A DNA stretch of 64,000 bases from JAGOBP01 sp046328575 (GCA_046328575.1 JAXLWI010000004.1:1-64000); one strand, 5' to 3'. Counted from the stretch's first letter, positions 33,256 through 42,038 are shown. The notes: generated from the sequence alone by a model not told the origin. Program-made: numbers and translations.

Positions 33256-35295
33256 TTACGGCTTGACGTTGTCCTTGGACAGTTCCTCAACAGCGCCTGG
33301 CAGCGAAACCAGCGGGTTCTGAGACGTGCCGCCCAACCAGCCCTTCATATAGAGCTGCTCGTACGAACGGTTGGTCTGGATCGACATGATGATGTAGATC
33401 GCATCATCGTGAATCATCTGGTTCAGTTCGCTGTAGATCTTCGCGCGGGCATCGAAATTGGTCTCAGCAGCGCCCTTGGCGATCAACGGCGTGTACTTGT
33501 CGACCAAGTCCTTGGAGATGTTGAAGCGCGAGCCATAGGTCGTCTGGATGTACGGCACGTACCAGTTGTGCGGGTCGTGGATGTCTTCCTGCCAGCCGGC
33601 AACCGCGATCGGCATTTGCTTAGCGCGGAGCACACGCAGGTAGGTCGGCCACGGCAGCGCCACCGGGTTGACGATGAATTTGCCACCGCCCACATCCGAC
33701 AGGTTAGCGGCCAAAATTTCGGCCATGGTCTGGCGGGCTGTGTTGCCCGTGTTGTAACCCAGCTGCAGGTAGAAGCCTACATCCATGACACCCTTGCCAT
33801 CTTCGGTCTTTAGCTCGGCAGCCTTGAATTCTTCCTCGCACTTGGCTTTGTCGAATTCATAGATCGGCGAACCGTCATAACCGGGCTGACCGGGCAGAGT
33901 CAACGCCAAGGAGCGCACGGCTTCATTAAACTGCACGTCCTTGATGTAGGTCTCATAGTCGAAGCAGTAGTTGAAGGCACGGCGGATGTGCACGTCAGCG
34001 AAGAAGTTGGGCGGGACACCTTCGCCGTCCAGCTTGCCACTGCCGATGAACGGGCTATCCGTGGGGATGTCTTCATTCAAGCCAATGTCCGAGCGGGTCA
34101 GCGAAATCAACGGCTTGATCACGCGCAGGATACCGTCGGGGTTGACTTCCTTGCACTCGCCAGTGTCAGCGTTGCATTCCTCGCGCACGAGGGTGTCCAT
34201 CTGCGCCCAGTCGGCGGCTGAACCCACCGAGATGCGGTCGGCGTCGCCGGCTTGCAGCGCGGCGAAGCGGGTACCAAACTCACCCACATTCTTGACCACT
34301 ACACGCTTGATCGAGGGCGCCGTGCCATGGTAACCATCGAAGGCCGTTAAGACGACTTCTTCGCCAGGCGTCCAGTGATCCAGCTTGTACGGGCCGGTAC
34401 CATTGGTCTTCTCACGCAGCGCCAGCGATTCGCTGGGGATGCCATAGAAGTTCTGCCAGGTCTTGCAATCGCCGTCCCACTCGCCGTTCGCCGCAACCCA
34501 TTCCTTGCTGGTCACGCTTGCCCAGCGCTGAGCAATGGTGGCGATGAAGGGCCCCCACGACTGCGCGAGCTTCATGGTGACGGTGCCGGCAGCATTGTCG
34601 AAGGTGATGGCATCCTTAACCGTCTGGCAAGCCGCTTCCAGCTTGGCCGCGGGCTGCTTCTTTAGGCCATCGGGATCGCCATCCAACGCACCGGACGGAT
34701 CAACCAACTCAGCCGCATCAAAGACCTTGAAGAACGGCTCGGTCATCAGGAAGCCGGGGGTGTTCGGATCGGCCTTCAACAGTACACGCCAGAATGAAAA
34801 CGCCACATCTTCGGGCGTCATTTCCTGACCTTCTTGGAACTTTACGCCCTTCTTGATTTGCCACACGTACTGCACACCACCCTTGTCCAACGGCGTCGGA
34901 TCGGGGATGGCTTCGGCCAGCACGGGCTTAAACTTGGTGGCATCCTTGCCGTCAAACGACACGAGGCCCTCGTAGATGTTGAACAGAATGCCGCCGCCAG
35001 CGGTCTCATAGTTGTAGGCGGGGTCGAGTTCTGAAGGATCACCGAAGGTCTGGACGGTATAGGTCGCCGGATCCTTGGCGGTCGGCCAAGGCTTCACGGC
35101 TGGGGCCGCGGTCGGCGGAACATCAGTCGGCTTCGGTACATCAGTCGGCTTGGGAGCCGCGGTCGGCTGGGCAGCCGTGGTCGGCTGGGCAGCTGGAGCA
35201 GCCGTCGGCGCGGGGGCCGGGGCGCAGGCCGAAATAACCATGCTCAATACGGCCAACAGACTCAATACCAACAACAGGTGCTTGCTGCGAAACAT
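33256..35295 (-). CDS. dppA: Oligopeptide/dipeptide-binding lipoprotein (SBP family 5)
   Basis: The extracellular receptor of the peptide ABC transporter. A signal peptide ends in the lipobox VISAC, followed by a tether of repeated PTAAP and KPTDVP units about 40 residues long. The family 5 body includes DPAYNYETAGGGILFNIYEGLV, GKDATKFKPVLAEAIPDP, MTPEDVAFSFWRVL, and GTGPYKLDHWTPGEEVVL. At 679 residues it is longer than E. coli DppA because of the tether and loop inserts. GGAGGAGAAACA precedes the ATG. It is transcribed after both ATPase genes, and the ligand is probably a peptide. Proximity to murein-peptide enzymes at 27-30 kb suggests, but does not prove, murein peptides. Confidence 0.92.
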   Translation of the reverse strand: MFRSKHLLLVLSLLAVLSMVISACAPAPAPTAAPAAQPTTAAQPTAAPKPTDVPKPTDVPPTAAPAVKPWPTAKDPATYTVQTFGDPSELDPAYNYETAGGGILFNIYEGLVSFDGKDATKFKPVLAEAIPDPTPLDKGGVQYVWQIKKGVKFQEGQEMTPEDVAFSFWRVLLKADPNTPGFLMTEPFFKVFDAAELVDPSGALDGDPDGLKKQPAAKLEAACQTVKDAITFDNAAGTVTMKLAQSWGPFIATIAQRWASVTSKEWVAANGEWDGDCKTWQNFYGIPSESLALREKTNGTGPYKLDHWTPGEEVVLTAFDGYHGTAPSIKRVVVKNVGEFGTRFAALQAGDADRISVGSAADWAQMDTLVREECNADTGECKEVNPDGILRVIKPLISLTRSDIGLNEDIPTDSPFIGSGKLDGEGVPPNFFADVHIRRAFNYCFDYETYIKDVQFNEAVRSLALTLPGQPGYDGSPIYEFDKAKCEEEFKAAELKTEDGKGVMDVGFYLQLGYNTGNTARQTMAEILAANLSDVGGGKFIVNPVALPWPTYLRVLRAKQMPIAVAGWQEDIHDPHNWYVPYIQTTYGSRFNISKDLVDKYTPLIAKGAAETNFDARAKIYSELNQMIHDDAIYIIMSIQTNRSYEQLYMKGWLGGTSQNPLVSLPGAVEELSKDNVKP

Positions 35296-35456
35296 TGTTT
35301 CTCCTCCTAATCAAATTTGAAGTTAGTTGGGCGAACTGCAACTTCAATCGACATACCGGTTTGGTCACCGGTCAACCTCGGATTACCGAATCAGGCCTCA
35401 CCTCCTTTCAATCTGAACAACCACTGCGACGAATCAGGTCAAACCCGATACCAAAA

Positions 35457-36461
35457 TCACTTAGCAAAGTGACAGGCCACAAAATGACCGGGTAACACTT
35501 CACGCAGATCCGGATCATCGTGGAAGCATTTTTCCTGCCGCACCGGACACCGTGTGTTGAAGTGACACCCCACCGGCGGATTCGCCGCGCTCGGCACATC
35601 GCCTTCCAGAATAACACGCTGGCGTTTGGCTTCAATGACCGGATCGGGGATAGGGATGGCGGACAGCAAAGCCTGCGAATAGGGATGTTTGGGATCATCG
35701 TAGATAGCTTGCCAGTCGGCAATCTCAACGATGCGACCCAGGTACATCACCGCGACCCGATCGCTGATATGGCGCACCATCGACAGGTCGTGGGCAATAA
35801 ACAAATACGTCAAACCGAAACGTCCCTGCAGTTCTTCCAGCAGATTGACGACCTGCGCCTGGATGGACACATCCAACGCCGCGATCGGTTCGTCGCAGAC
35901 AATAAACGATGGATTTAGGGCCAGCGCACGTGCAATACCAATGCGCTGACGTTGACCACCGGAGAATTCGTGCGGGAAACGCGTAATAAACGAGGGATTG
36001 AGACCGACGAGTTTCAGCAGTTCCTTAACGCGGGTTTCTTTTTCCCGGCCCTTGACCGCACCGTGGACTTCAAGTGGCTCACCGACGATCTCGCCAATAG
36101 TCATGCGTGGATTTAGCGACGCAAACGGGTCTTGAAAGATAATCTGCATCCGCTTACGCATCAAGCGGAGTTTTTCGCCTTTGACCTTGGTAAGATCTAA
36201 GCCCTCCAACCAAACTTCACCTGCTGTGGGGCGATCGAGTTGGAGGATGGCCTTGCCGGTGGTGGACTTTCCGCAACCCGATTCACCCACCAAGCCTAAC
36301 GTCTCTCCGCGCTTGATATTGAAACTAACGCCGTCGACGGCCTTCACATCCCCGACTTTACGCTGGAACACACCGCGCCGAATCGGAAAATACTTCTTGA
36401 GGTTACGAACCTCCAAAATAACTTCATTTGTGCTCTGGTTTTGGGTCACCGCAGCAGCCAT
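35457..36461 (-). CDS. dppF: Peptide ABC transporter ATPase (DppF/OppF type)
   Basis: A 334-residue ATP-binding subunit. Walker A is GLVGESGCGKSTTGK, the signature is FSGGQRQRIGIARAL, Walker B is SFIVCDEPIAALD and the switch His is in IAHDLSMVRH. The C-terminal oligopeptide/dipeptide extension has the four-Cys region CHFNTRCPVRQEKCF near the end, which in relatives binds an iron-sulfur cluster. ATG 36459-36461 follows the dppD-like stop by two bases, with GAGGAGG upstream inside that gene. The frame opens earlier, but that part overlaps dppD. Confidence 0.93.
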   Translation of the reverse strand: MAAAVTQNQSTNEVILEVRNLKKYFPIRRGVFQRKVGDVKAVDGVSFNIKRGETLGLVGESGCGKSTTGKAILQLDRPTAGEVWLEGLDLTKVKGEKLRLMRKRMQIIFQDPFASLNPRMTIGEIVGEPLEVHGAVKGREKETRVKELLKLVGLNPSFITRFPHEFSGGQRQRIGIARALALNPSFIVCDEPIAALDVSIQAQVVNLLEELQGRFGLTYLFIAHDLSMVRHISDRVAVMYLGRIVEIADWQAIYDDPKHPYSQALLSAIPIPDPVIEAKRQRVILEGDVPSAANPPVGCHFNTRCPVRQEKCFHDDPDLREVLPGHFVACHFAK

Positions 36462-36463
36462 AG

Positions 36464-37459
36464 TTAACGCGGCCTCCTCGTCGTCACGTCTACCCAGCAA
36501 GCCGCTTCATGGGCCGGGCCAACCGGCATCAGCGGCGGGTTTTCTTCTTTACACCGATCGATGCGGAAGGTGCAGCGCGGCATAAACGGGCAGCCTTTCG
36601 GCAAATCGACCAGATCGGGTGGTGCACCATCGATCGAGACGAGGCGATGCCGCTCATTGTCGTCGATGCGGGGCAGCGATCCCAGCAAACCTAACGTGTA
36701 CGGATGAGTCGGATGGGCGTACAGTTCTTCAACCGGGGACCGCTCAATGATATACCCGGCGTACATAACGATGACGTTCTTGACGAGGCGTGCCACCACG
36801 CCCAAGTCGTGCGTAATCCACACGATGGCCATGCCCAATTCGTCGCGCAGCTTCTTGACTAAGTCGACGATTTGCGCCTGAATCGTCACATCCAACGCCG
36901 TGGTCGGTTCGTCGGCGATGAGGATTTGCGGCACACACGACAGGGCCATAGCGATCATCACGCGCTGGCGCATACCGCCGGAGAATTGATGGGGATAGTC
37001 GTCCAACCGATCGGCCGCGCGTGGGATACCGACCATCGTGAGGAGCTCCGCGGCCCGGGCACGGGACTGCTTCTTGTCCATGCCCATGTGCAGTTCCAGC
37101 ATCTCGGTGATCTGTCGCCCGATAGTCATGACGGGGTTGAGTGACGTCATCGGGTCCTGGAAGATCATAGCGATCTCTTTGCCGCGCACCTGCCGCATCT
37201 CATCCATCGTCAGCTTTAGAAGATCGCGGCCGTTGTATACCACGGAGCCTTTATAGATCTCGCCCGGCGGCTGCGGGATGAGGCGCATCACGGATAATTG
37301 CCCCACGCTCTTACCGCAACCGCTCTCACCCACCACGCCGAGCGAGTCGCCTTCGTTCAGGGTGTACGAGATACCATTGACGGCGTTCACGTATGCGCCC
37401 GTGATCTTGAATCGAGTTGCGAGATCCTTCACTTCCAGCAGCGGCTGTTGTTGCGCCAT
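36464..37459 (-). CDS. dppD: Peptide ABC transporter ATPase (DppD/OppD type)
   Basis: A 331-residue ATP-binding subunit, first gene of the peptide transporter operon. Walker A is GVVGESGCGKSVGQ, the signature FSGGMRQRVMIAMAL, Walker B ILIADEPTTALD and the switch His in WITHDLGVVAR. The C-terminal extension has GCPFMPRCTFRIDRCKEENP, matching the cysteine motif of the family. It forms the ATPase heterodimer with the next gene. It lies 73 bases after the small hypothetical gene at 37533-37811, on the same strand. Confidence 0.93.
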   Translation of the reverse strand: MAQQQPLLEVKDLATRFKITGAYVNAVNGISYTLNEGDSLGVVGESGCGKSVGQLSVMRLIPQPPGEIYKGSVVYNGRDLLKLTMDEMRQVRGKEIAMIFQDPMTSLNPVMTIGRQITEMLELHMGMDKKQSRARAAELLTMVGIPRAADRLDDYPHQFSGGMRQRVMIAMALSCVPQILIADEPTTALDVTIQAQIVDLVKKLRDELGMAIVWITHDLGVVARLVKNVIVMYAGYIIERSPVEELYAHPTHPYTLGLLGSLPRIDDNERHRLVSIDGAPPDLVDLPKGCPFMPRCTFRIDRCKEENPPLMPVGPAHEAACWVDVTTRRPR

Positions 37460-37532
37460 ACGAAGACGCCCTCCAATGAATGATATACGACAACAAAACC
37501 GGGCACTTGACCCGGTTAGTCCTTACTCAAAC

Positions 37533-37811
37533 TTAGCGAACAGCGTAAATCGGTGCCACCAGTAGGAGCCACTGTCCTCTGGCGGTGATGACATCTGGGA
37601 TGTTGACTGCCATTCGGCAATCATCCTCGCTAGTTTCGCACAACCCGTCAACCAACGCCGGAATTGATGGACCCAACGCCGAACGCTGCGCCGCGCTGCG
37701 TGCCGCTTCAGCCAGCAACGATCCGCGGATGGTGGCGGAAGGTTCCGCGTCATCCACACCATCATGCATGGCCTGACGAATCAAATTATCCAAAGAGACT
37801 CCTTCTGACAT
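37533..37811 (-). CDS. Hypothetical protein downstream of the ECF sigma factor
   Basis: A 92-residue soluble protein that I do not recognise. ATG 37809-37811 is supported by GGGGAG seven to eight bases upstream. It is rich in Ala, Ser and Asp/Glu, without membrane helices, and has two cysteines spaced seven apart (LCETSEDDC). It follows the sigma factor gene by 16 bases, the usual place for an anti-sigma factor, but it lacks a zinc-binding HxxxCxxC motif and a membrane anchor. A regulatory role is only a positional guess. Confidence 0.5.
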   Translation of the reverse strand: MSEGVSLDNLIRQAMHDGVDDAEPSATIRGSLLAEAARSAAQRSALGPSIPALVDGLCETSEDDCRMAVNIPDVITARGQWLLLVAPIYAVR

Positions 37812-37827
37812 AGCCCGCACTCCCCAG

Positions 37828-38433
37828 CTAGACCGACGAACGGCCGCTTTGAGTCGCTGGCTTGAGCATTGTCGGTCGATAAGCTTCCAGACAATGCTTC
37901 AAATGCTCGCGGCCATAGTGCAACCGAGACTTCACCGTCCCCACCGGACAATCCAGAACGTAAGAAATCTCTTTCAGGCTGAGATCGTTTAAGTAGTACA
38001 GAATGACGGTCAAGCGTTGAGCCGACGGCAATTCGTCGATGGACTGCTGGATGACCGTCTGGAGTTCCGATAACTCGGCCTGATATTCCGAATTGGTGCG
38101 AGCGGGGGCCACCAACCGATCGATTACGGCTTCGATCGACGTCAACCACCGCGATCGGCGGCTGACCCAGGTGTAGGCAAGGTTGACCGTGACCCGATAG
38201 AGCCAGGGCTCCAACGGCAGGTTCAAATCGATACGGCGGGCATAAGTATTGAGTTTGAGAAAACATTCCTGCAAAATGTCTTCAGCCGATTGGCGGTCGC
38301 GCGTAATCGCCAATGCTGTATGGAACACCAGCAAGCGATACCGATCGTACAGGGATCCAAGGGCACTGAGATCCCCGTCGCACAGGCGTTGAATCAGCTG
38401 GGCATCTGTAGGAACCGTCATACTCTCAGTCAA
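37828..38433 (-). CDS. ECF-type RNA polymerase sigma factor
   Basis: A sigma-70 family factor of about 200 residues. Region 2 is seen as LGSLYDRYRLLVFHTALAITRDRQSAEDILQECFLKL. Region 4 is seen as IDELPSAQRLTVILYYLNDLSLKEISYVLDCPVGTVKSRLHYGREHLKH. Between them is the short linker expected of ECF factors. TTG 38433 lies seven bases after a strong GGAGGTG. ATG 38421 is the alternative and would begin MTVPTDAQLI. A promoter (38521-38548) lies partly inside the end of trmD. Target promoters are not known. Confidence 0.9.
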   Translation of the reverse strand: MTESMTVPTDAQLIQRLCDGDLSALGSLYDRYRLLVFHTALAITRDRQSAEDILQECFLKLNTYARRIDLNLPLEPWLYRVTVNLAYTWVSRRSRWLTSIEAVIDRLVAPARTNSEYQAELSELQTVIQQSIDELPSAQRLTVILYYLNDLSLKEISYVLDCPVGTVKSRLHYGREHLKHCLEAYRPTMLKPATQSGRSSV

Positions 38434-38520
38434 TACTTCCACCTCCGTCAGAAGGTTCAATGTGAGGGTAAATCTGAACCTCAACTCAGAAAGTGTGTGT
38501 AGGTCGCCATTATACAGAAG

Positions 38521-38548
38521 ATTATAAAAAAGGCAAACGGTTCGTCAA
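38521..38548 (-). promoter_or_regulatory. Promoter of the ECF sigma factor gene
   Basis: TTGACG (38543-38548), a 16-base spacer and TATAAT (38521-38526) on the minus strand. The -35 overlaps the last codons of trmD. A second TATAAT lies at 38509-38514. Confidence 0.6.
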
Positions 38549-39354
38549 GATTGAAACATTTCGTTTCGCCACTTAGCCAGTAATTTCCGGTCCACCTCAG
38601 TCAAATCCGCTCGTTCCAGCAAGTCCGGGCGACGAGTGAGCGTCCGCCGAAGGGCCTGCTCTCGCCGCCAGCGGTCAACTTTGGCGTGATCGCCGGAGAG
38701 TAGTACTTCAGGCACACTCCACCCGCGAAATTCCGGCGGGCGAGTGTAGTGCGGATATTCCAGCAAGCCGCTGGCATGCGAATCGTCGCTTGCGCCGTCG
38801 GGGTCGCCCAACGCTCCCGGCTTCAGTCGAATCACTGCGTCGAGGATAACCAACGCCGCCAACTCACCGCCCGTCAACACATAATCGCCGATCGAGATCT
38901 CATCGGTCGCGAGATGCTCGCGGATGCGTTCGTCAAATCCTTCGTAACGCCCGCAAATCAACACCAACCGATCGTGCTGCGCCAGTTCATAGGCCACCTG
39001 CTGGTTGAAAACTCGGCCTTGCGGGGTGAGCAGCACAATCGGAACATCGGACGTTAGGTGTTGGAAGTTGGAATTGTCAATGTGGGCAGTCGCTCCATCT
39101 TCCATCTTCCAATTTCCAACTTCCAAATTCAACACACTCTCTACGGCCGTAAACACCGGCTCCGGTTTCATCACCATCCCGCCGCCGCCGCCGTAGGGAT
39201 AGTCGTCGGTGACTTGATGTTTGCCCGCGGCGTAATCGCGGATGTTGTGCAGATGAACGTCGAGCAAGCCATTATCGATGGCCCGCTTGATCATGCTTTC
39301 TTGCAGCGGCCCGTCAAAGATGCCGGGGAATAACGTAAAGATGTCGAAGCGCAT
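38545..39354 (-). CDS. trmD: tRNA (guanine-N1-)-methyltransferase, with an in-frame palindromic insert
   Basis: Methylates G37 next to the anticodon. The trefoil-knot SPOUT motifs are intact: RFDIFTLFPGIF, DDYPYGGGGGMVMKPEP, LICGRYEGFDERI, SIGDYVLTGGELAALVILDAV and HYTRPPEFRGWSVPEVLLSGDH. Compared with H. influenzae TrmD from memory, about 20 extra residues (NLEVGNWKMEDGATAHIDNS and a few more) lie between PEPVFTAVESVL and VPIVLLTPQGR. The DNA of this insert is the inverted repeat at 39061-39126. It falls on a surface loop before the SAM knot, so the enzyme is probably still active. It lies between the sigma factor gene and the divergent rfbD. Confidence 0.95.
   Translation of the reverse strand: MRFDIFTLFPGIFDGPLQESMIKRAIDNGLLDVHLHNIRDYAAGKHQVTDDYPYGGGGGMVMKPEPVFTAVESVLNLEVGNWKMEDGATAHIDNSNFQHLTSDVPIVLLTPQGRVFNQQVAYELAQHDRLVLICGRYEGFDERIREHLATDEISIGDYVLTGGELAALVILDAVIRLKPGALGDPDGASDDSHASGLLEYPHYTRPPEFRGWSVPEVLLSGDHAKVDRWRREQALRRTLTRRPDLLERADLTEVDRKLLAKWRNEMFQS
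39061..39126. repeat. GGAAGTTGGAA inverted repeat inside trmD
   Basis: TTGGAAGTTGGAATT (39061-39075) and AATTTCCAACTTCCAA (39111-39126) are complementary apart from one base. The element adds roughly 22 codons without breaking the frame. Its word style (short AC/TTCC-rich words facing each other) is that of the intergenic repeats of this window. Confidence 0.8.
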
Positions 39355-39380
39355 ACTGCGATTTTATCACAGTTAGCAGC

Positions 39381-39389
39381 TGGTATAAT
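39381..39389 (+). promoter_or_regulatory. Extended -10 promoter of rfbD
   Basis: TGGTATAAT at 39381-39389 is an extended -10 box. No good -35 is visible. It lies 29 bases before the rfbD ATG and after the divergent trmD start. Confidence 0.55.
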
Positions 39390-39417
39390 CGCGCCATCTT
39401 CTGCTTGCGAGAACGTT

Positions 39418-40257
39418 ATGCGAATCTACATCACTGGCGCTAAAGGCCAACTTGGTCGAGCCCTCATGCGTCGCTTGGCGCAGTACACGTTGTTGGGCAC
39501 TGATCTACCCGAAGTTGATCTAACGAACCTCAACGCCATCCGATCGGATGTGCACGCCTTCAAGCCTGACGTCATCATTCACGCCGCAGCTTTCACCGAC
39601 GTCGACGGCGCAGCCCGCAATCCCGATCTGGCCTATCGTATCAATGCGCTCGGCACGCGCAACGTGGCGGTATCGGCCGAAAGTTGTGGCGCCGCCCTGC
39701 TCGCCATCAGCACCAACGAAGTCTTTGACGGCACAAAAAACGAGCCGTACTTGGAGTTCGATGCGACATGTGCCATCAACCCCTACGCTAAATCCAAACT
39801 CGCTGCCGAGCAGTTCATTCGCGATTTGAGCACGCGTTTCTATATAGTACGCACGGCGTGGTTGTACGGGTTGGGTGGCAATAACTTTGTGAAGAAAATC
39901 CTCGCGCGCGCCGACAGTGACGGCAAGTTGCGCGTCGTCACCGATGAGGTCAGCTCGCCCACTTACACCGAAGACTTAGTTACTGCGATTGAACAGTTGA
40001 TGGTGACGGGCGCGTACGGTATTTATCACTTCACCAATGATGGCGTGTGCTCGCGCTTTGAGTTTGCACAGAAGATTCTGGAACTCAGCGGACGCAGCCA
40101 CATCCCGATTGAGCCGATCGTTTTAGCGGACTTTGCGCGCCCGTCGACGCCCCCGCCCTATGCTCCGCTCCGCAATTTCTGCGGCGCGCAGATCGGCATT
40201 ACGCTCCGACCCTGGGCCGATGCCCTAGCCGACTATTTGGCGCATGAACAATTCTGA
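39418..40257 (+). CDS. rfbD: dTDP-4-dehydrorhamnose reductase
   Basis: Last step of dTDP-L-rhamnose synthesis. The 279-residue short-chain dehydrogenase has the nucleotide fold YITGAKGQLGRAL, the substrate strand HAAAFTDVDGAARN, the Ser/Thr region ISTNEVFDG, and the catalytic YAKSK. PTYTEDLVTAI and GIYHFTNDG are typical RfbD segments. In most RfbD proteins the strand reads STDYVFDG; here it is STNEVFDG. The matching thymidylyltransferase gene is at 52410. The end of the gene overlaps the next glycosyltransferase gene by 14 bases. Confidence 0.92.
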   Translation: MRIYITGAKGQLGRALMRRLAQYTLLGTDLPEVDLTNLNAIRSDVHAFKPDVIIHAAAFTDVDGAARNPDLAYRINALGTRNVAVSAESCGAALLAISTNEVFDGTKNEPYLEFDATCAINPYAKSKLAAEQFIRDLSTRFYIVRTAWLYGLGGNNFVKKILARADSDGKLRVVTDEVSSPTYTEDLVTAIEQLMVTGAYGIYHFTNDGVCSRFEFAQKILELSGRSHIPIEPIVLADFARPSTPPPYAPLRNFCGAQIGITLRPWADALADYLAHEQF

Positions 40258-41224
40258 GACCGCAGTCAGCGGTCAGCCATCAGCCGTCAGCATTGTCCTC
40301 GTCAACTGGAACGGCGCGCATCACTTGCGCACGTGTTTCAACGCGCTGCGCGCTCAGACCTTCCGCAACTTCGAGAGCATCCTCGTCGACAACGACTCAC
40401 ATGATCCTTCGCTTGAACTGCTGGCAAATGAATTCCCCGAAGTTAAAGTGATCGCGCTAAAAGAGAATCGCGGCTTCGCGGGCGGATCAAACGTCGGCGT
40501 GCGAGCCGCCCGCGGCGAGATCATCGTCTTGCTCAACAACGACACGGCTGTCGATCCGCATTGGCTGGAAGAAGTCGTCGCCGCGTTCGAGCGCCATCCC
40601 GAAGCGGGCAGCGTGGCCTCGAAGATGAAGTTATTCGATCAGCGCGATCGCTTTCACACCACCGGCGACTTCTACCGGCTCGACGGTATTCCCGGCAACC
40701 GCGGAGTGTGGGAAGTCGATCGGGGGCAGTACGACCGCGAAGAGTATGTGTTCAGCGCGTGCGGCGGCAGCGCCGCCTATCGCCGCACTGTACTTGATCG
40801 CATCGGCTTATTAGATGAAGACTTCTTCTTCTCGTGCGAAGATGTCGATCTGGGCTGGCGCGCGCAGTTGGCCGGCTTCAAGTGTGTGTATGCGCCGCGT
40901 GCTGTGGTCTATCACAAGTTGAAAGCCTCGGGCGGTGGCGCGACGGCTTCGTATTACGATGGCCGCAACTTCATTTGGCTCATCGCCAAAAACTATCCGT
41001 CGTCGTTGTGGCAAACCTATCGGGGTGTGATTATCCGCAAGCAATGGGCGTTGTTTACGGAAGCGCTGCGTGCCTATCGCGGCGAGGCAGCCCGTGCTCG
41101 AATGCGCGGGATGTTCGCGGGGCTGATCGGCCTGCGCAAGATGTTGAAGAAACGCCGCGCGATTCAAGACGCCCGCCGCGTTGATGACGTTTATCTCCGG
41201 TCGATCTTGTCGCCTGTTAAATGA
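40244..41224 (+). CDS. Family 2 glycosyltransferase (rhamnosyltransferase-like)
   Basis: A 326-residue GT2 enzyme, probably adding a sugar to a surface polysaccharide. The GT-A fold starts with VSIVLVNWNGAHHLRTCF, followed by ILVDNDSHD, ENRGFAGGSNVGVRAARG, the metal-binding LLNNDT, and FSACGGSAAYRRTVLDRIGLLDEDFFF with the catalytic region SCEDVDLGWR. These are typical of rhamnosyl and related transferases. Overlap with rfbD suggests that dTDP-rhamnose is the donor. The C-terminal 60 residues are basic and amphipathic, which suggests peripheral membrane attachment. Confidence 0.87.
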   Translation: MNNSETAVSGQPSAVSIVLVNWNGAHHLRTCFNALRAQTFRNFESILVDNDSHDPSLELLANEFPEVKVIALKENRGFAGGSNVGVRAARGEIIVLLNNDTAVDPHWLEEVVAAFERHPEAGSVASKMKLFDQRDRFHTTGDFYRLDGIPGNRGVWEVDRGQYDREEYVFSACGGSAAYRRTVLDRIGLLDEDFFFSCEDVDLGWRAQLAGFKCVYAPRAVVYHKLKASGGGATASYYDGRNFIWLIAKNYPSSLWQTYRGVIIRKQWALFTEALRAYRGEAARARMRGMFAGLIGLRKMLKKRRAIQDARRVDDVYLRSILSPVK

Positions 41225-41235
41225 AGGAACTGACC

Positions 41236-42015
41236 ATGAACACTGCGTCGTTCACCATCAAGCCCTTTTCAGCCGCACGCCAAACAGTGGTTGATTCAGG
41301 TTGGTTGGCTTCCCGCCGACACATCATTCACGCCTTGATCGAACTCGACGTGACCGCCGTGCGACAACGGCTGCGCGATCACAAAGCGCAGACCGGCGAG
41401 AGTCTGTCGTTCACAGCTTTTATTGTTGAACGATTGGCTCACGCCATCGATCAAGATCGCAGTGTGCAAGCCTATCGCAGTTGGCGCAATCAATTGATCA
41501 TCTTCGACGACGTGGATGTGGTCGTCTTAGTCGAAACGGAGCGCGGTGGTGTAGCGCTGCCGTACATCATCCGCGCCGCGAATCACCGCACGTTCCGGCA
41601 GATTCACGACGAGATTCGCTCGGTGCAAACCCAGCCGAAGCACAAAGAACAGTCACCCCGGCTTAGGAAGCTGGGCATGTACCTCCCCGCCGCGATACGC
41701 CGCATCGGTTATCTCTATTTGCTCGCTAGTCCGCAGCGTTTCAAGCGCTTTGGCGGAACGTGCGTGGTCACATCGGTGGGCATGTTCGGGCACGGCAGTG
41801 GCTGGGGCGTGGCCTTCCTGCCGATGCACACGTTGGGTTTGACAGTAGGCGGCATCACCGAAAAGCCCGGCGTCGTTCAGGATCGTATCGAAATCCGCGA
41901 GTATCTCAACCTCACGATCAGTTTCGATCACGACATCGTAGACGGTGCTCCAGCCGCGCGTTTCGTGCAGCGTCTAAAGGACGTCATCGAAGCCGAGGAT
42001 GCGTTGACGTTGTAG
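41236..42015 (+). CDS. Stand-alone 2-oxoacid dehydrogenase acyltransferase (E2) catalytic domain
   Basis: A 259-residue protein equal to the catalytic domain of lipoate acyltransferases (chloramphenicol acetyltransferase fold). It has RRHIIHALIELDVTAVRQ, SLSFTAFIVERLAHAI, VDVVVLVETERGGVALPYII, and, near the C-terminus, SFDHDIVDGAPAARF with the catalytic His and Asp of DHxxxDG. There is no lipoyl domain and no E1-binding domain, and no E1 or E3 genes are nearby, so it is unlikely to work in a dehydrogenase complex. ATG 41236 follows AAGGAACTG; ATG 41221 overlaps the upstream stop and is the alternative. It may acylate a glycan or small molecule (guess from context). Confidence 0.8.
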   Translation: MNTASFTIKPFSAARQTVVDSGWLASRRHIIHALIELDVTAVRQRLRDHKAQTGESLSFTAFIVERLAHAIDQDRSVQAYRSWRNQLIIFDDVDVVVLVETERGGVALPYIIRAANHRTFRQIHDEIRSVQTQPKHKEQSPRLRKLGMYLPAAIRRIGYLYLLASPQRFKRFGGTCVVTSVGMFGHGSGWGVAFLPMHTLGLTVGGITEKPGVVQDRIEIREYLNLTISFDHDIVDGAPAARFVQRLKDVIEAEDALTL

Positions 42016-42038
42016 CCCTCAACTATCGCACGATCTTA

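Noticed and set aside
27201..37459. One continuous murein-peptide operon from the transporter to the epimerase
   Set aside because: A 14-bp hairpin at 30846-30878 and an unrelated cytochrome gene separate the transporter from the hydrolase and epimerase, so a functional link is possible but a single transcript is not supported.
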